A DNA stretch of 24,227 nt from CAZHMN01 sp964533705 (GCA_964533705.1 CAZHMN010000043.1:1-24227); one strand, 5' to 3'. Shown: positions 8,272 to 15,979, numbered from the stretch's first letter. Notes: generated by a model from the sequence alone, not told the origin. Program-made: numbers and translations.

Positions 8272-8295
8272 AAAAACGCCGGGCGAGAACCCGGC
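8272..8295 (-). terminator. Intrinsic terminator of the FadL-type gene
   Basis: On the minus strand GCCGGG (8295-8290) pairs with CCCGGC (8283-8278) around a 6-base loop and is followed by G and T5 (8276-8272). It lies 27 bases after the stop of the FadL-type gene and upstream of the kelch promoter, separating the two units. Confidence 0.85.
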
Positions 8296-8321
8296 ATTGA
8301 GTTTGAGCTGAGGTTGGGCGA

Positions 8322-9677
8322 TCATTTGAATTTGTAAGTCACCGCAATGCTGGGCGCCCAGATATTCAACTTGTGAACACCGGGCATCCCCACGCCGGGC
8401 ATAGCAACGTTTTCGCTGATCTTGCGATCACGACCGCTTAGATACTCAAGGGTCGCGTCTATGGAAAGCCTATTCATCGTGTATCCTGCGCCAAGTGTGA
8501 AGCCCAGAAAATCGGTGTTGGGTATGAGAATTGTCTGTGTCCTGTTTGGACCGGGTGCAGGATCTATGTAGAATCCGCAGCGCAGGGCGAGATTCTTCCA
8601 GGCCTGGTATTCAGCGCCTAATCGGATCTGAACTGCATCGTTCCATTTTAGTGTGAGGGAATCTTTGCCAATGGTCTCGTATTCAGCAATGAGATATTCC
8701 TCGGTTTCCGACCACTTCCAGTACTGTGCCTCGGCTGCCAGTAATAACTTTTCGCTGGGTTTAAATGACAGTCCCCCGCCGTACCAGAGCGGCCAGGTGA
8801 TGTCCCGGTCGAAGCTGTATTTTGTGCTGCCGAATTCGGCGTCTCCTGAAAATCCGACTTTCATTTTGGTCCTAATAGACGCTCCAATGGTCCAGGCATC
8901 GTCGAGCATATACTGTAAGCCGAAACCAAACCCATAACCCCAACCGGAAGATTCCTCCGAGTATTGCGTATCTAACATTGAGTCATTACCTTGAATAAGC
9001 GTGTCTACGGGCAACCCGGTACCAGCGGTGAATCCGTATTGAGTGAGCATATCAACGCCCCTCTTCATGGTCATGTTGCCGTATACTAGATGCAGTGCTC
9101 CACCAACGTTGAGTTTCTCTCCTAGTCTGTAAGCGGTGGAAAGTGAAATATTCATAACTCCTATCTTGCCTTCCCAGTCAAAGGTTGTCCCGACAAGGAC
9201 ATTTGGAATAGTTGGGTCGCCCGTGTATGGGTTGGGAATCGGTGTACCTGTTGCATCGACCAGCACGGAAGGTCCTGCAAATGCTACGAAGTCTTCGCCG
9301 TTCCATTCAGTACCCAAGCCCGCCGGGACGATGGCAGAGAGTCCCATGCGAAGTTTATTATTGAGCTTGCAGGTCCACAGAAAGGCGGCGTTGGGGGCCA
9401 GGTAATGGTTGACTTCGCCGTCGGCGTTTACGCCAGCCAATTCGTACTCATACGATGCCAATGGGATGATGTCGGTGAGGAAAAAGGATGCCGATATCCC
9501 CTCGGTATTCATCAACCCCGCCGGATTCCAGTAGGCCACGCTGTAATCGTTCACATTAGAAATCACCGCGCCGGCCATGCTAAGCGCCCGTGTCCCCGGA
9601 CTGTTTAAGCTCACGCCGTTACCCCAGGCACACGCTGCGATGCCCAGCACCATCAGCGCAATCATCATTTTTTTCAC
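8322..9677 (-). CDS. OmpP1/FadL/TodX-type outer-membrane channel
   Basis: The 451-residue protein has a signal peptide (KKMMIALMVLGIAACAWG) followed directly by the N-terminal plug region typical of FadL-type channels: SLNSPGTRALSMAGAVISNVNDYSVAYWNPAGL, with the NPAGL motif. Repeated amphipathic strands follow, ending in a terminal Phe-Lys (SIAVTYKFK). The family imports hydrophobic compounds, long-chain fatty acids (FadL) or aromatic hydrocarbons (TodX, TbuX), across the outer membrane. The GTG at 9677 is chosen because GGAGG stands four bases upstream and the signal peptide starts there; the ATG codons 9 and 12 bases downstream are farther from the binding site. It has its own promoter and terminator. 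The nearby aromatic-degradation genes make an aromatic substrate plausible but not proven. Confidence 0.85.
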   Translation of the reverse strand: MKKMMIALMVLGIAACAWGNGVSLNSPGTRALSMAGAVISNVNDYSVAYWNPAGLMNTEGISASFFLTDIIPLASYEYELAGVNADGEVNHYLAPNAAFLWTCKLNNKLRMGLSAIVPAGLGTEWNGEDFVAFAGPSVLVDATGTPIPNPYTGDPTIPNVLVGTTFDWEGKIGVMNISLSTAYRLGEKLNVGGALHLVYGNMTMKRGVDMLTQYGFTAGTGLPVDTLIQGNDSMLDTQYSEESSGWGYGFGFGLQYMLDDAWTIGASIRTKMKVGFSGDAEFGSTKYSFDRDITWPLWYGGGLSFKPSEKLLLAAEAQYWKWSETEEYLIAEYETIGKDSLTLKWNDAVQIRLGAEYQAWKNLALRCGFYIDPAPGPNRTQTILIPNTDFLGFTLGAGYTMNRLSIDATLEYLSGRDRKISENVAMPGVGMPGVHKLNIWAPSIAVTYKFK

Positions 9678-9730
9678 GGGTCCTCCATTATTTATTTTAT
9701 CAGTTTGTGGCTGGCGCGGCGATTTCATCT

Positions 9731-9758
9731 AATATAGAATTTGCACCAAATTATGCAA
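9731..9758 (-). promoter_or_regulatory. Sigma70-like promoter of the FadL-type gene
   Basis: On the minus strand TTGCAT (9758-9753) and TATATT (9736-9731) are 16 bases apart. The start point would lie near 9724, about 47 bases before the GTG start codon. Confidence 0.55.
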
Positions 9759-9926
9759 GAGCCTTTTTCAGAATATTCTATTAGAGCTGTCCGTGCCATA
9801 GCCTGAGTCTCCCCTCCAATCAGATTTTATAAAATTACTCTCATACGGGAGTTGGTTTGCAGATCCAGTTAACCGAATCCGAGGACGCGATGAGAACCGT
9901 TCTATAATCATTCTGTTGGTTCTAAG

Positions 9927-10730
9927 AGTCGCGCCAGCGACTTTAAATCCAGTCTCAGCCGCAGAATTCATTCTGCGGTAACCGGAGCAGGCTTTCATCA
10001 TGGAGTTTATTCTTTTATCCACCAAACTGAAGTTTGGTGCTTAGACTCGTATTAAATCCCGCTTTGGCGGGATGCAAAGTCGCGCCAGCGACTTTAAATC
10101 CAGCCTCAGCCGCAGAATTCATTCTGCGGTAACCAGATCAGATGGGTTCACCGAAACTAACGCCGCAATGATCACCCTCTTGATAATGAATTTGTTNNNN
10201 NNNNNNNNNNNNNNNNNNNNNNNNNNNNNNNNNNNNNNNNNNNNNNNNNNNNNNNNNNNNNNNNNNNNNNNNNNNNNNNNNNNNNNNNNNNNNNNNGGAG
10301 TTTATTCTTTTATCCACCAAACTGAAGTTTGGTGCTTAGACTCGTATTAAAACCCGCTTTGGCGGGATGCAAAGTCGCGCCAGCGACTTTAAATCCGGCC
10401 TCAGCCGCAGAATTCATTCTGCGGTAAGCAGATCAAATGGGTTCACCGAAACTAACGCCGCAATGATCACCCTCTTGATAATGAATTTGTTCGTTTCGAG
10501 AGTCGCGCCAGCGACTTTAATTTCAGTCTCAGCCGCAGAATTCATTCTGCGGTAACCGGAGCAGGCTTTCATCATGGAGTTTATTCTTTTATCCACCAAA
10601 CTGAAGTTTGGTGCTTAGACTCGTATTAAAACCCGCTTTGGCGGGATGCAAAGTCGCGCCAGCGACTTTAAATCCGGCCTCAGCCGCAGAATTCATTCTG
10701 CGGTAACCAGACTAATTGGGTTACCAAAAT
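9927..10730. repeat. Compound tandem array of palindromic repeats (151 + 128 bp units)
   Basis: AGTCGCGCCAGCGACT recurs at 9927, 10078, 10373, 10501 and 10652; observed distances are 151 and 128 bases, giving a 279-bp compound unit. The 151-base block holds four perfect palindromes: AGTCGC/GCGACT (9927-9942), CCGCAGAAT/ATTCTGCGG (9959-9978), CACCAAACT/AGTTTGGTG (10020-10039) and CCCGC/GCGGG (10058-10071). The 128-base block holds the first two plus a non-palindromic tail. A degenerate copy of that tail precedes the array (about 9860-9926). Loops are 2-4 bases. It is not a CRISPR: there are no equal-length unique spacers. Related elements lie at 17250-17650 and 24107-24227. Confidence 0.9.
10197..10296. 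other. Assembly gap (100 N) inside the repeat array
   Basis: Exactly 100 N, a placeholder length. If the 279-bp period holds through the gap, the missing part is the last 9 bases of a 128-base block and the first 75 bases of a 151-base block, about 84 bases. More missing repeat copies are also possible. Confidence 0.95.
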
Positions 10731-10787
10731 TTATTATTTGCAGTTGCAATCTTTTTAGTCTCAAAAGTTGCATTTGAAATATTTTAC

Positions 10788-10816
10788 TTGACAAATATAT
10801 TTTTCTTTATTATATT
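10788..10816 (+). promoter_or_regulatory. Near-consensus sigma70-like promoter of the LeuB-type gene cluster
   Basis: TTGACA (10788-10793) and TATATT (10811-10816) are separated by 17 A/T-rich bases; the start point would be near 10823, about 62 bases before the ATG. Two direct copies of AGTTGCA lie just upstream (10742 and 10766). This is the best promoter before the long plus-strand series of genes that includes the benzoyl-CoA pathway. Confidence 0.8.
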
Positions 10817-10884
10817 CCAAAAAGCATCTTTGCGGTTAACCAGCTCTCCGAATCCGACAGCAGATCATAATAGGTTTCAAGCAC

Positions 10885-11934
10885 ATGAAAAGAATCGCAG
10901 TGATCCCCGGCGACGGGATTGGAATTGACGTGACCCAAGAGGCGCTCAAAGTCCTGGAGTTGGTAAAAAACGCCGGAGTTGACGTCGGTTGGGATATCTT
11001 TGACTATGGGGCTGAGAAGTATCTCAAAACCGGAATCACTCTGCCGGACGAAGAAGTTGAAAATTTCCGCAACCATTACGATGCCATCTACATCGGCGCT
11101 GTGGGAGATCCGCGCGTGCCCGACATGCGCCACGCCAAAGACATCCTGCTGGGACTGCGGTTCAAGCTCGACCTTTTCGTCAATTACAGACCCGTCAAGC
11201 TTTACGCCGAATCCCTGTGTCCACTGAAGGGAAAGACGCTTGAGGACGTGGATTTCGTCGTCTTTCGAGAGAACACCGAAGGTCTCTACGCCGGCACCGG
11301 GGGCATTCTGAAGCAGGGCACGTCCGACGAGGTGGCCATTCAGACCTCGATTAATACCCGCAAGGGTGTCGAGCGCATCATACGATACGCATTCGAATAC
11401 GCCCAAAAAACGGGCCGAAAGCGGGTCACCATGTCCGACAAATCCAACGCCATGCGCTATGAGGGTGATCTCTGGCAGCGGACTTTCGCCGAAGTCGGCG
11501 AAGAATATCCCGATATCGAAAAGCAGCACTGGTATATTGACGCTCTGCTGATGCAGATGATCAAGCGCCCCGAGCAGTTCGAAGTGATCGTCACCTGCAA
11601 CATGTTTGGGGATATCGTCACCGACCTGGGAGCTCAAATCGCCGGCGGAATGGGATTGGCGGGATCCGGAAACATTCATCCGGGAAAAACCTCGCTGTTT
11701 GAACCCGTTCACGGCAGCGCCCCGAAATATCACGGCCAGGACGTGGCTAATCCCTTGGCGGCCATTCTAACCGTGGGCATTATGCTGGAATTTCTGGGCT
11801 ATCCGGAGTGGAATCAGAGAATCGAAAACGCCGTGATTGAAGCCATCAAGACGAATAATGTTCCCCGCGATCTGGGGGGCAGGCTGGGCACGAAAGCCAG
11901 CGGGGATTACATCGTATCCAGTTTATCCGATTAG
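10885..11934 (+). CDS. LeuB-type beta-decarboxylating dehydrogenase (isopropylmalate/homoisocitrate dehydrogenase family)
   Basis: The 349-residue cytoplasmic enzyme belongs to the isocitrate/isopropylmalate dehydrogenase family, which oxidises a 2-hydroxy-3-carboxy acid with NAD(P) and decarboxylates it to a 2-oxoacid. Visible family motifs are IAVIPGDGIG at the N-terminus, the substrate-binding helix LLGLRFKLDLFVNYRP (about 93-108), FRENTEGLYAG, the catalytic Lys in SDKSN, GDIVTDLGAQIAGGMGLAGSGNI near 245-267 and HGSAPKYHGQDVANP. The LL-LR pattern in the substrate helix is like isopropylmalate dehydrogenase, whereas NYRPVKL and SDKSNAMRYEGDLW are unlike the common LeuB spelling. Neighbours are LeuC-, LeuD- and LeuA-type genes, so it would perform the last step of a 2-oxoacid chain elongation. 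The Shine-Dalgarno is weak. The exact substrate is not readable. Confidence 0.82.
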   Translation: MKRIAVIPGDGIGIDVTQEALKVLELVKNAGVDVGWDIFDYGAEKYLKTGITLPDEEVENFRNHYDAIYIGAVGDPRVPDMRHAKDILLGLRFKLDLFVNYRPVKLYAESLCPLKGKTLEDVDFVVFRENTEGLYAGTGGILKQGTSDEVAIQTSINTRKGVERIIRYAFEYAQKTGRKRVTMSDKSNAMRYEGDLWQRTFAEVGEEYPDIEKQHWYIDALLMQMIKRPEQFEVIVTCNMFGDIVTDLGAQIAGGMGLAGSGNIHPGKTSLFEPVHGSAPKYHGQDVANPLAAILTVGIMLEFLGYPEWNQRIENAVIEAIKTNNVPRDLGGRLGTKASGDYIVSSLSD

Positions 11935-11995
11935 CCACCACTTTGTAGATGCCGGTAACAGTAGAAATATAAAAGGTAAAACTACGGGAACTTCT

Positions 11996-13255
11996 TTGGG
12001 ACAAACCCTAACGCAAAAAATCTTCGCCCGCCATGCAAGCCGGGATTCGGTGGAAGTCGGCGAACTGGTTTTCGCCAAGGTTGATATGATTTTGGGGACT
12101 GATGTAACCGTCCCACTCTCTGTAGAGGTCTTCAAGCGGATGGGAGCTCAAAAAGTCTTCGATCCCCGAAAAATCGTGCTGGTCAACGACCATTTTGTCC
12201 CCGCCAAGGATTTGAAAGCAGCGGAACTGTCCAGGATCATGCGGGAATTCGCCCGCCAGATGGGCATTTTCAACTACTTTGAGGTGGGGCGCTCCGGCAT
12301 CTGCCATGTACTGCTTCCCGATGAGGGATTCGTCCGGCCCGGCGACCTGATAGTCGGCGCCGACAGCCACACCTGTACTTATGGCGCTTTGGGAGCCTTT
12401 TCCACCGGAATCGGCAGCACCGACATGGCCGCAGCCTGGGCTCTCGGTGAACTGTGGTTCAGGGTTCCTGCGACGATTAAAATCGTCGTGGAAGGAGAGC
12501 TTCCCAGGTGGGTAGGTGGGAAGGATTTGGCCTTGCACATCATTGGAAAGCTGGGCGTGGAAGGGGCGCTCTACCAGGTGCTCGAGTTCACCGGCCCGAC
12601 CATCGAAAACCTCTCCATGGACGGCCGCTTCACCCTCTGCAACATGGCCATCGAAGCGGGCGGCAAGGCCGGAATCGTTCCGCCCGATAAGATAACCGCG
12701 CAATTCATGGCCGATTTCCCTGAACTGACGTATGAACCTCTGACCTCGGATCAGGACGCCGAATATATCACCGAGTACAAATTTAACATATCCAATTTAC
12801 CTCTACAGGTGGCTAAACCGCACCTGCCTTCTAACGCAGTGCCGGTGGATGAAGTGAAAGGAACTAAAGTTGATCAGGTCGTTCTGGGTTCCTGCACCAA
12901 TGGCCGCATCAGCGATTTTCAGTTAGCCGCCGAGGCGATGAAGGGCAATAACGTTCACCCCGATACCCGCTTGATCGTTATCCCTTCTACGCGGGATGGC
13001 TTGCTGGAATTAATGGATAGTGGATTGGCCAGAACCTTCGCTGAAGCCGGCGCCGTCATCGGTCCGCCCACATGCGGGCCCTGCATAGGCGGCCATATTG
13101 GAATCCTGGCCGAGAACGAGGTCGGACTTTACACCACAAATCGTAATTTCGTGGGGCGCAACGGTCACCCCAGCAGCCGGGTTTATTTGGCTGGTTCAGC
13201 CGTGGCCGGAGCTACGGCGGTCGCCGGTCAGATCGCCCATCCGGATGATATATAG
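11996..13255 (+). CDS. LeuC-type aconitase-family large subunit (isopropylmalate/homoaconitate isomerase)
   Basis: The 419-residue protein is the [4Fe-4S] large subunit of a two-part hydro-lyase that isomerises 2-isopropylmalate, homocitrate or a related acid. The three cluster cysteines are visible in GSCTNGR and TCGPCIGGH, and GADSHTCTYGALGAFSTGIGSTDMA is the family's active-site stretch. The TTG at 11996 is chosen because the next residues (GQTLTQKIFARHA) match the usual N-terminus of the short, about 418-residue LeuC/HacA class; no ATG or GTG exists in frame after the upstream gene ends, and GGGA lies six bases before it. An upstream ATG at 11837 would overlap the LeuB-type gene by 98 bases with unrelated sequence. 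Its small-subunit partner is encoded at 13849, separated from it by a MarR gene, which is unusual because such pairs are normally adjacent. Confidence 0.83.
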   Translation: MGQTLTQKIFARHASRDSVEVGELVFAKVDMILGTDVTVPLSVEVFKRMGAQKVFDPRKIVLVNDHFVPAKDLKAAELSRIMREFARQMGIFNYFEVGRSGICHVLLPDEGFVRPGDLIVGADSHTCTYGALGAFSTGIGSTDMAAAWALGELWFRVPATIKIVVEGELPRWVGGKDLALHIIGKLGVEGALYQVLEFTGPTIENLSMDGRFTLCNMAIEAGGKAGIVPPDKITAQFMADFPELTYEPLTSDQDAEYITEYKFNISNLPLQVAKPHLPSNAVPVDEVKGTKVDQVVLGSCTNGRISDFQLAAEAMKGNNVHPDTRLIVIPSTRDGLLELMDSGLARTFAEAGAVIGPPTCGPCIGGHIGILAENEVGLYTTNRNFVGRNGHPSSRVYLAGSAVAGATAVAGQIAHPDDI

Positions 13256-13306
13256 GGATTGTCTCTCGAAATAGGGAATAATGGATTTTCGCTTGAAGGA
13301 TGAGAT

Positions 13307-13327
13307 GAGCCGTAAGGCTCTCAGGAG
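13307..13327. repeat. Hairpin/direct repeat before the MarR gene
   Basis: GAGCC-GTAA-GGCTC is a 5-bp hairpin with a GNRA-type loop, followed by TCAGGAG, which supplies the ribosome binding site of the MarR gene. A similar copy (17 of 19 bases) lies at the end of that gene (13766-13784), and a third hairpin of the same type (GACC-GTAA-GGTC) overlaps the thiolase stop at 20158-20169. Confidence 0.5.
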
Positions 13328-13336
13328 TTGAAAGAG

Positions 13337-13780
13337 TTGGAAAAATTCTCAGATAGCCTTGGGACCCAGTTAAACATAGCGGCGCGCTGGATGCGGATCA
13401 CTCTGGAAAAAGAACTGGCGGGAACGGGGATAACCCCCTCGATGTGGATGATCATTATGGCACTGGGCGAGAAGAATAACCAGGGACAAACCGAACTGGG
13501 GAAGATGGTGAATCTGGATAACGCCACGATTACCCGGCTGCTGGATAAGCTTCAGGAGATGAGTCTGCTGGTTCGCAACCAGGACAAGGAAGACCGGCGC
13601 GCCCAGAAGGTATCCTTGACCCGCAAGGGCCAAAAAATGTACCACGAATTGAATGCTATCGGTAAGCGAGTCAACGACCAAGCTTCCAAAAACCTGTCTT
13701 TAAAAGACATTAAAAAGCTCCTGGAATGGCTCGAAGTCATCAACCTCAACCTGAATTCGAATCATGCCGTAAGGCTCTAA
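13337..13780 (+). CDS. MarR-family transcriptional regulator
   Basis: A 147-residue winged-helix regulator. The recognition region (LGKMVNLDNATITRLLDKLQEMSLL) and the wing motif with DRRAQKVSLTRKG, the MarR signature, are both clear, flanked by helices for dimerisation. The TTG at 13337 is preferred because AGGAG (13323-13327) stands nine bases upstream; the in-frame TTG at 13328 directly abuts that site. The MarR-type BadR controls benzoate degradation in Rhodopseudomonas palustris, so a role as ligand-responsive regulator of the oah/dch/bcr genes or of the Leu-type genes is plausible, but this is inference from context. It splits the LeuC- and LeuD-type genes and is flanked by near-identical 19-base repeats, suggesting late insertion. 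Confidence 0.88.
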   Translation: MEKFSDSLGTQLNIAARWMRITLEKELAGTGITPSMWMIIMALGEKNNQGQTELGKMVNLDNATITRLLDKLQEMSLLVRNQDKEDRRAQKVSLTRKGQKMYHELNAIGKRVNDQASKNLSLKDIKKLLEWLEVINLNLNSNHAVRL

Positions 13781-13848
13781 CGAGTGGGCTGATCTAATAT
13801 TAAGTACTGTTAACGAAGTCTGATAACTTATGCGCAATAAAGGATCAC

Positions 13849-14361
13849 ATGGAAGGAACCGTCTTTAAATACGGCGATAACGTGGATACCGACGTTATTA
13901 TTCCAGCTCGCTATTGCACATCGTTCCACAAGGAGGAGCTGGCTCCTCACTGCCTGGAAGACCTCGATTCCACATTCGCCAAACGAGTGAAGCCGGGGGA
14001 CATTATTGTAGCCGGACGCAATTTCGGCTGTGGCTCTTCTCGTGAGAACGCTCCGCTGGCCATCTTGGGCGCCGGAGTTGGTGCGGTCGTCGCCGAATCC
14101 TTCGCCAGGATATTTTACCGCAATGCCATCAACGTCGGACTGCCCATCCTGGAATGCCCCGAAGCGGTCAAAGCCACACAGGATGGCGACCGATTGTCCA
14201 TCGACCTGGAAGAGGGACAGATCCGCAACCTTACCCGAGGCGGTGCCTTTACTGCCGCGCCTTTTCCGGAGAGTATCAGGAAGATTATCGAGGTTGGTGG
14301 TCTGGAAGAGTACGTTAGGTCGCGCTTGGGCAATCAAAAGGCCGGAATCACCCCGAAGTGA
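13849..14361 (+). CDS. LeuD-type aconitase-family small subunit with atypical specificity loop
   Basis: This 170-residue protein is the small (swivel-domain) subunit of the isomerase whose large subunit is encoded at 11996. The family stretch KYGDNVDTDVIIPARY and the GCGSSRENAPLAI motif are intact, and the length fits the short LeuD/HacB class. The loop after ARY, known to control substrate choice in this family (YLRT in methanogen homoaconitase, other residues in isopropylmalate isomerases), here reads Y-C-T-S-F, matching neither type that I remember. AAAGGA stands shortly before the ATG. The partner genes suggest a 2-oxoacid elongation pathway; the acid handled is uncertain. Confidence 0.85.
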   Translation: MEGTVFKYGDNVDTDVIIPARYCTSFHKEELAPHCLEDLDSTFAKRVKPGDIIVAGRNFGCGSSRENAPLAILGAGVGAVVAESFARIFYRNAINVGLPILECPEAVKATQDGDRLSIDLEEGQIRNLTRGGAFTAAPFPESIRKIIEVGGLEEYVRSRLGNQKAGITPK

Positions 14362-14366
14362 GAAAA

Positions 14367-14480
14367 GTGTTCGAATTCAATGAAATAAACGCAGTTTTCG
14401 TCAAAGAACATTTGAAATGGATTCCACCGGCGCCAATATCGTATACAAACTTTAGCCGCATGGAGGAAGAGCGAATATGA
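14367..14480 (+). CDS. Possible 37-codon small ORF overlapping the LeuA-type start
   Basis: A GTG-initiated frame of 37 codons fills the gap between the LeuD- and LeuA-type genes, and its TGA overlaps the ATG of the next gene (ATGA), a layout typical of translational coupling. It has no run of leucine codons and therefore no sign of leucine attenuation; no domain is recognised and the ribosome binding site is weak. It could be chance. Confidence 0.2.
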   Translation: MFEFNEINAVFVKEHLKWIPPAPISYTNFSRMEEERI

Positions 14481-15910
14481 AATTTCGTGAACCCCTTAAC
14501 GAGCTTATCCACCAGCCCACGGATTTTACCACTGGAAAAAACTTCCCGCCGCCGGAACGGATCAAAATCTACGATTCCACCCTGCGGGATGGAGAGCAGA
14601 TGCCGGGCGTGGCGTTTTCGCCCCGGCAGAAGTACGAGCTGGCAGTGGCCTTCTCCGATATCGGTGTGGATATCATGGATCTGGGCTTCCCCATGGCGGC
14701 CCTATCCGACCGGCGCGCCCTGCAGCTCATCGTGCAGGGCAAGCGCAAAGGTGAAATCCGGGAAGATCTGGAGCTGCTGGTGATGTGCCGGTCCAATCCC
14801 AAGGACATTGACGTCACTATCCAGACCCTGGAAGAAATAGACGTTGATAAAAATGACATCACTTTCTTCATCTTCACGTCTGGATCTGACCTCCACCTGA
14901 AGTATAAGATCGGCAAAACCCTGATCAAGTATATGGGGCGCAAAGAGTCGGAATGGCTGGATCTGCCGGTGGAATTCTACCGCGAAGCGAACCTGAAGCT
15001 GATGTGCGACGCCATCAAGTACGCTTGCGATCGAGGTGTGAAATCCATCGAATTCGGCGGCGAAGACGGCTCGCGCAGCGACCTGGAGTACACTATCCAG
15101 ATCGCCAAATCAGGCTATGAAGCCGGCGGAACGCGCTACAGTTTTCCCGATACGGTCGGCTGCTTCACACCGGAAGGCGTTGATCATTATATCCCCAGAA
15201 TTGTGCAGGAATTCCCGGGGCAGGATATTGTCGTTCACTTTCACAACGATTTTGGTTTGGCGGGGATTAACACCATTCGTGCCATGAGTCATGGCATCAA
15301 CGTTCCCACCTGTACGGTCAACGGCATGGGCGAGCGCGCCGGCAACGCCCCGCTGCACGAGGTCGTAGTGGGATTGAAGATACTCTATGGGATAACCCTT
15401 CCGCATTTTAAATATGAGAAGTTGCGCCAACTCCGCAAAATGGTGGAAGAGTACTCCGGTATCCCTGTTGCGGCAAATACGCCCATCATCGGTGAAGGCG
15501 TCTTTCTGCACGAATCAGGCATTCACACCGCCGGGATGCTTATTGACAAGTCCATCTACCAGGTGATTGATCCCGAACTGGTCGGCGCCGAGATCAAGTA
15601 CGTCTTCGGGAAGCATAGCGGCATCGCCGCGGTCAAAGCCGTGCTGGAAAAACCCGCCAATCGGGAAGGACTGGAAAAAGACGGTGTCGAGCTGACTCCG
15701 GAACTGATCGAAGCGGTCACCCTCTTTGTCAAGGATGCCCGCCAGAAGCGCACCAAAACAGACAGTTTTATCAATGTCACCGAAGCCTACTACCGGGAAT
15801 ACGAGCATCTGGGGATTTCCGAGCTTCGGCTCGTTGAATTGGCCTCGACCATCGGGCGGCTGATGCAGGAAGGGCTGTTCAAACCGAAGCTGGATAACGA
15901 AAGCAAGTGA
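14477..15910 (+). CDS. LeuA/homocitrate/citramalate synthase-family acyltransferase
   Basis: The 477-residue enzyme belongs to the DRE-TIM (HMGL-like) family that condenses an acyl-CoA, usually acetyl-CoA, with a 2-oxoacid. Visible are the metal/substrate motif YDSTLRDGEQMPGVAF (32-47), the metal ligands HFH (254-256), GERAGNAPLHEV (286-295) and HESGIHTAGML followed by GKHSG. GERAGN is shared by isopropylmalate synthase, citramalate synthase and NifV, not by lysine-type homocitrate synthases (GERAGIT). The C-terminal 75 residues are short and helical, not the full LeuA regulatory dimer domain, so classical leucine feedback is unlikely. GGAGG precedes the ATG. With the LeuB/C/D-type genes upstream it completes a chain-elongation module. 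Isopropylmalate, homocitrate, citramalate and Re-citrate synthase remain possible; I cannot choose from sequence alone. Confidence 0.8.
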   Translation: MKFREPLNELIHQPTDFTTGKNFPPPERIKIYDSTLRDGEQMPGVAFSPRQKYELAVAFSDIGVDIMDLGFPMAALSDRRALQLIVQGKRKGEIREDLELLVMCRSNPKDIDVTIQTLEEIDVDKNDITFFIFTSGSDLHLKYKIGKTLIKYMGRKESEWLDLPVEFYREANLKLMCDAIKYACDRGVKSIEFGGEDGSRSDLEYTIQIAKSGYEAGGTRYSFPDTVGCFTPEGVDHYIPRIVQEFPGQDIVVHFHNDFGLAGINTIRAMSHGINVPTCTVNGMGERAGNAPLHEVVVGLKILYGITLPHFKYEKLRQLRKMVEEYSGIPVAANTPIIGEGVFLHESGIHTAGMLIDKSIYQVIDPELVGAEIKYVFGKHSGIAAVKAVLEKPANREGLEKDGVELTPELIEAVTLFVKDARQKRTKTDSFINVTEAYYREYEHLGISELRLVELASTIGRLMQEGLFKPKLDNESK

Positions 15911-15950
15911 CAGGGATAAAATACGGCTTTGGGCTTTCAAGAAATGAATA

Positions 15951-15959
15951 TGATATACT
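15951..15959 (+). promoter_or_regulatory. Possible extended -10 promoter before oah
   Basis: TG-A-TATACT fits an extended -10 element 21 bases before the oah start. A good -35 box is not visible, so this is a weak call; oah could equally be read from the upstream genes. Confidence 0.25.
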
Positions 15960-15979
15960 TGTAGATAATTGGAGGAGAC

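Larger units (their letters stand above)
9678..10884. other. Gene-free region: repeat array between FadL-type and LeuB-type genes
   Basis: About 1.2 kb between divergent genes carries no coding sequence. It contains the FadL promoter, a tandem array of palindromic repeats (9927-10730) broken by a 100-N gap, and the promoter of the LeuB-type gene (10788-10816). Short frames of 60-92 codons across the array recur because the repeats recur and have no family features. Confidence 0.8.

Noticed and set aside
9927..10730. CRISPR array
   Set aside because: Repeated palindromes occur at regular distance, but the sequence between them also repeats; there are no unique spacers of equal length and no cas genes.
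11837..11995. Upstream start for the LeuC-type gene
   Set aside because: It would overlap the LeuB-type gene by 98 bases and add residues unlike any LeuC N-terminus; TTG 11996 matches the family start.
14477..15910. Firm assignment as Re-citrate synthase or homocitrate synthase
   Set aside because: The motifs (YDSTLRDGEQMPGV, GERAGN) are shared by several members of the family; naming one product would exceed the evidence.
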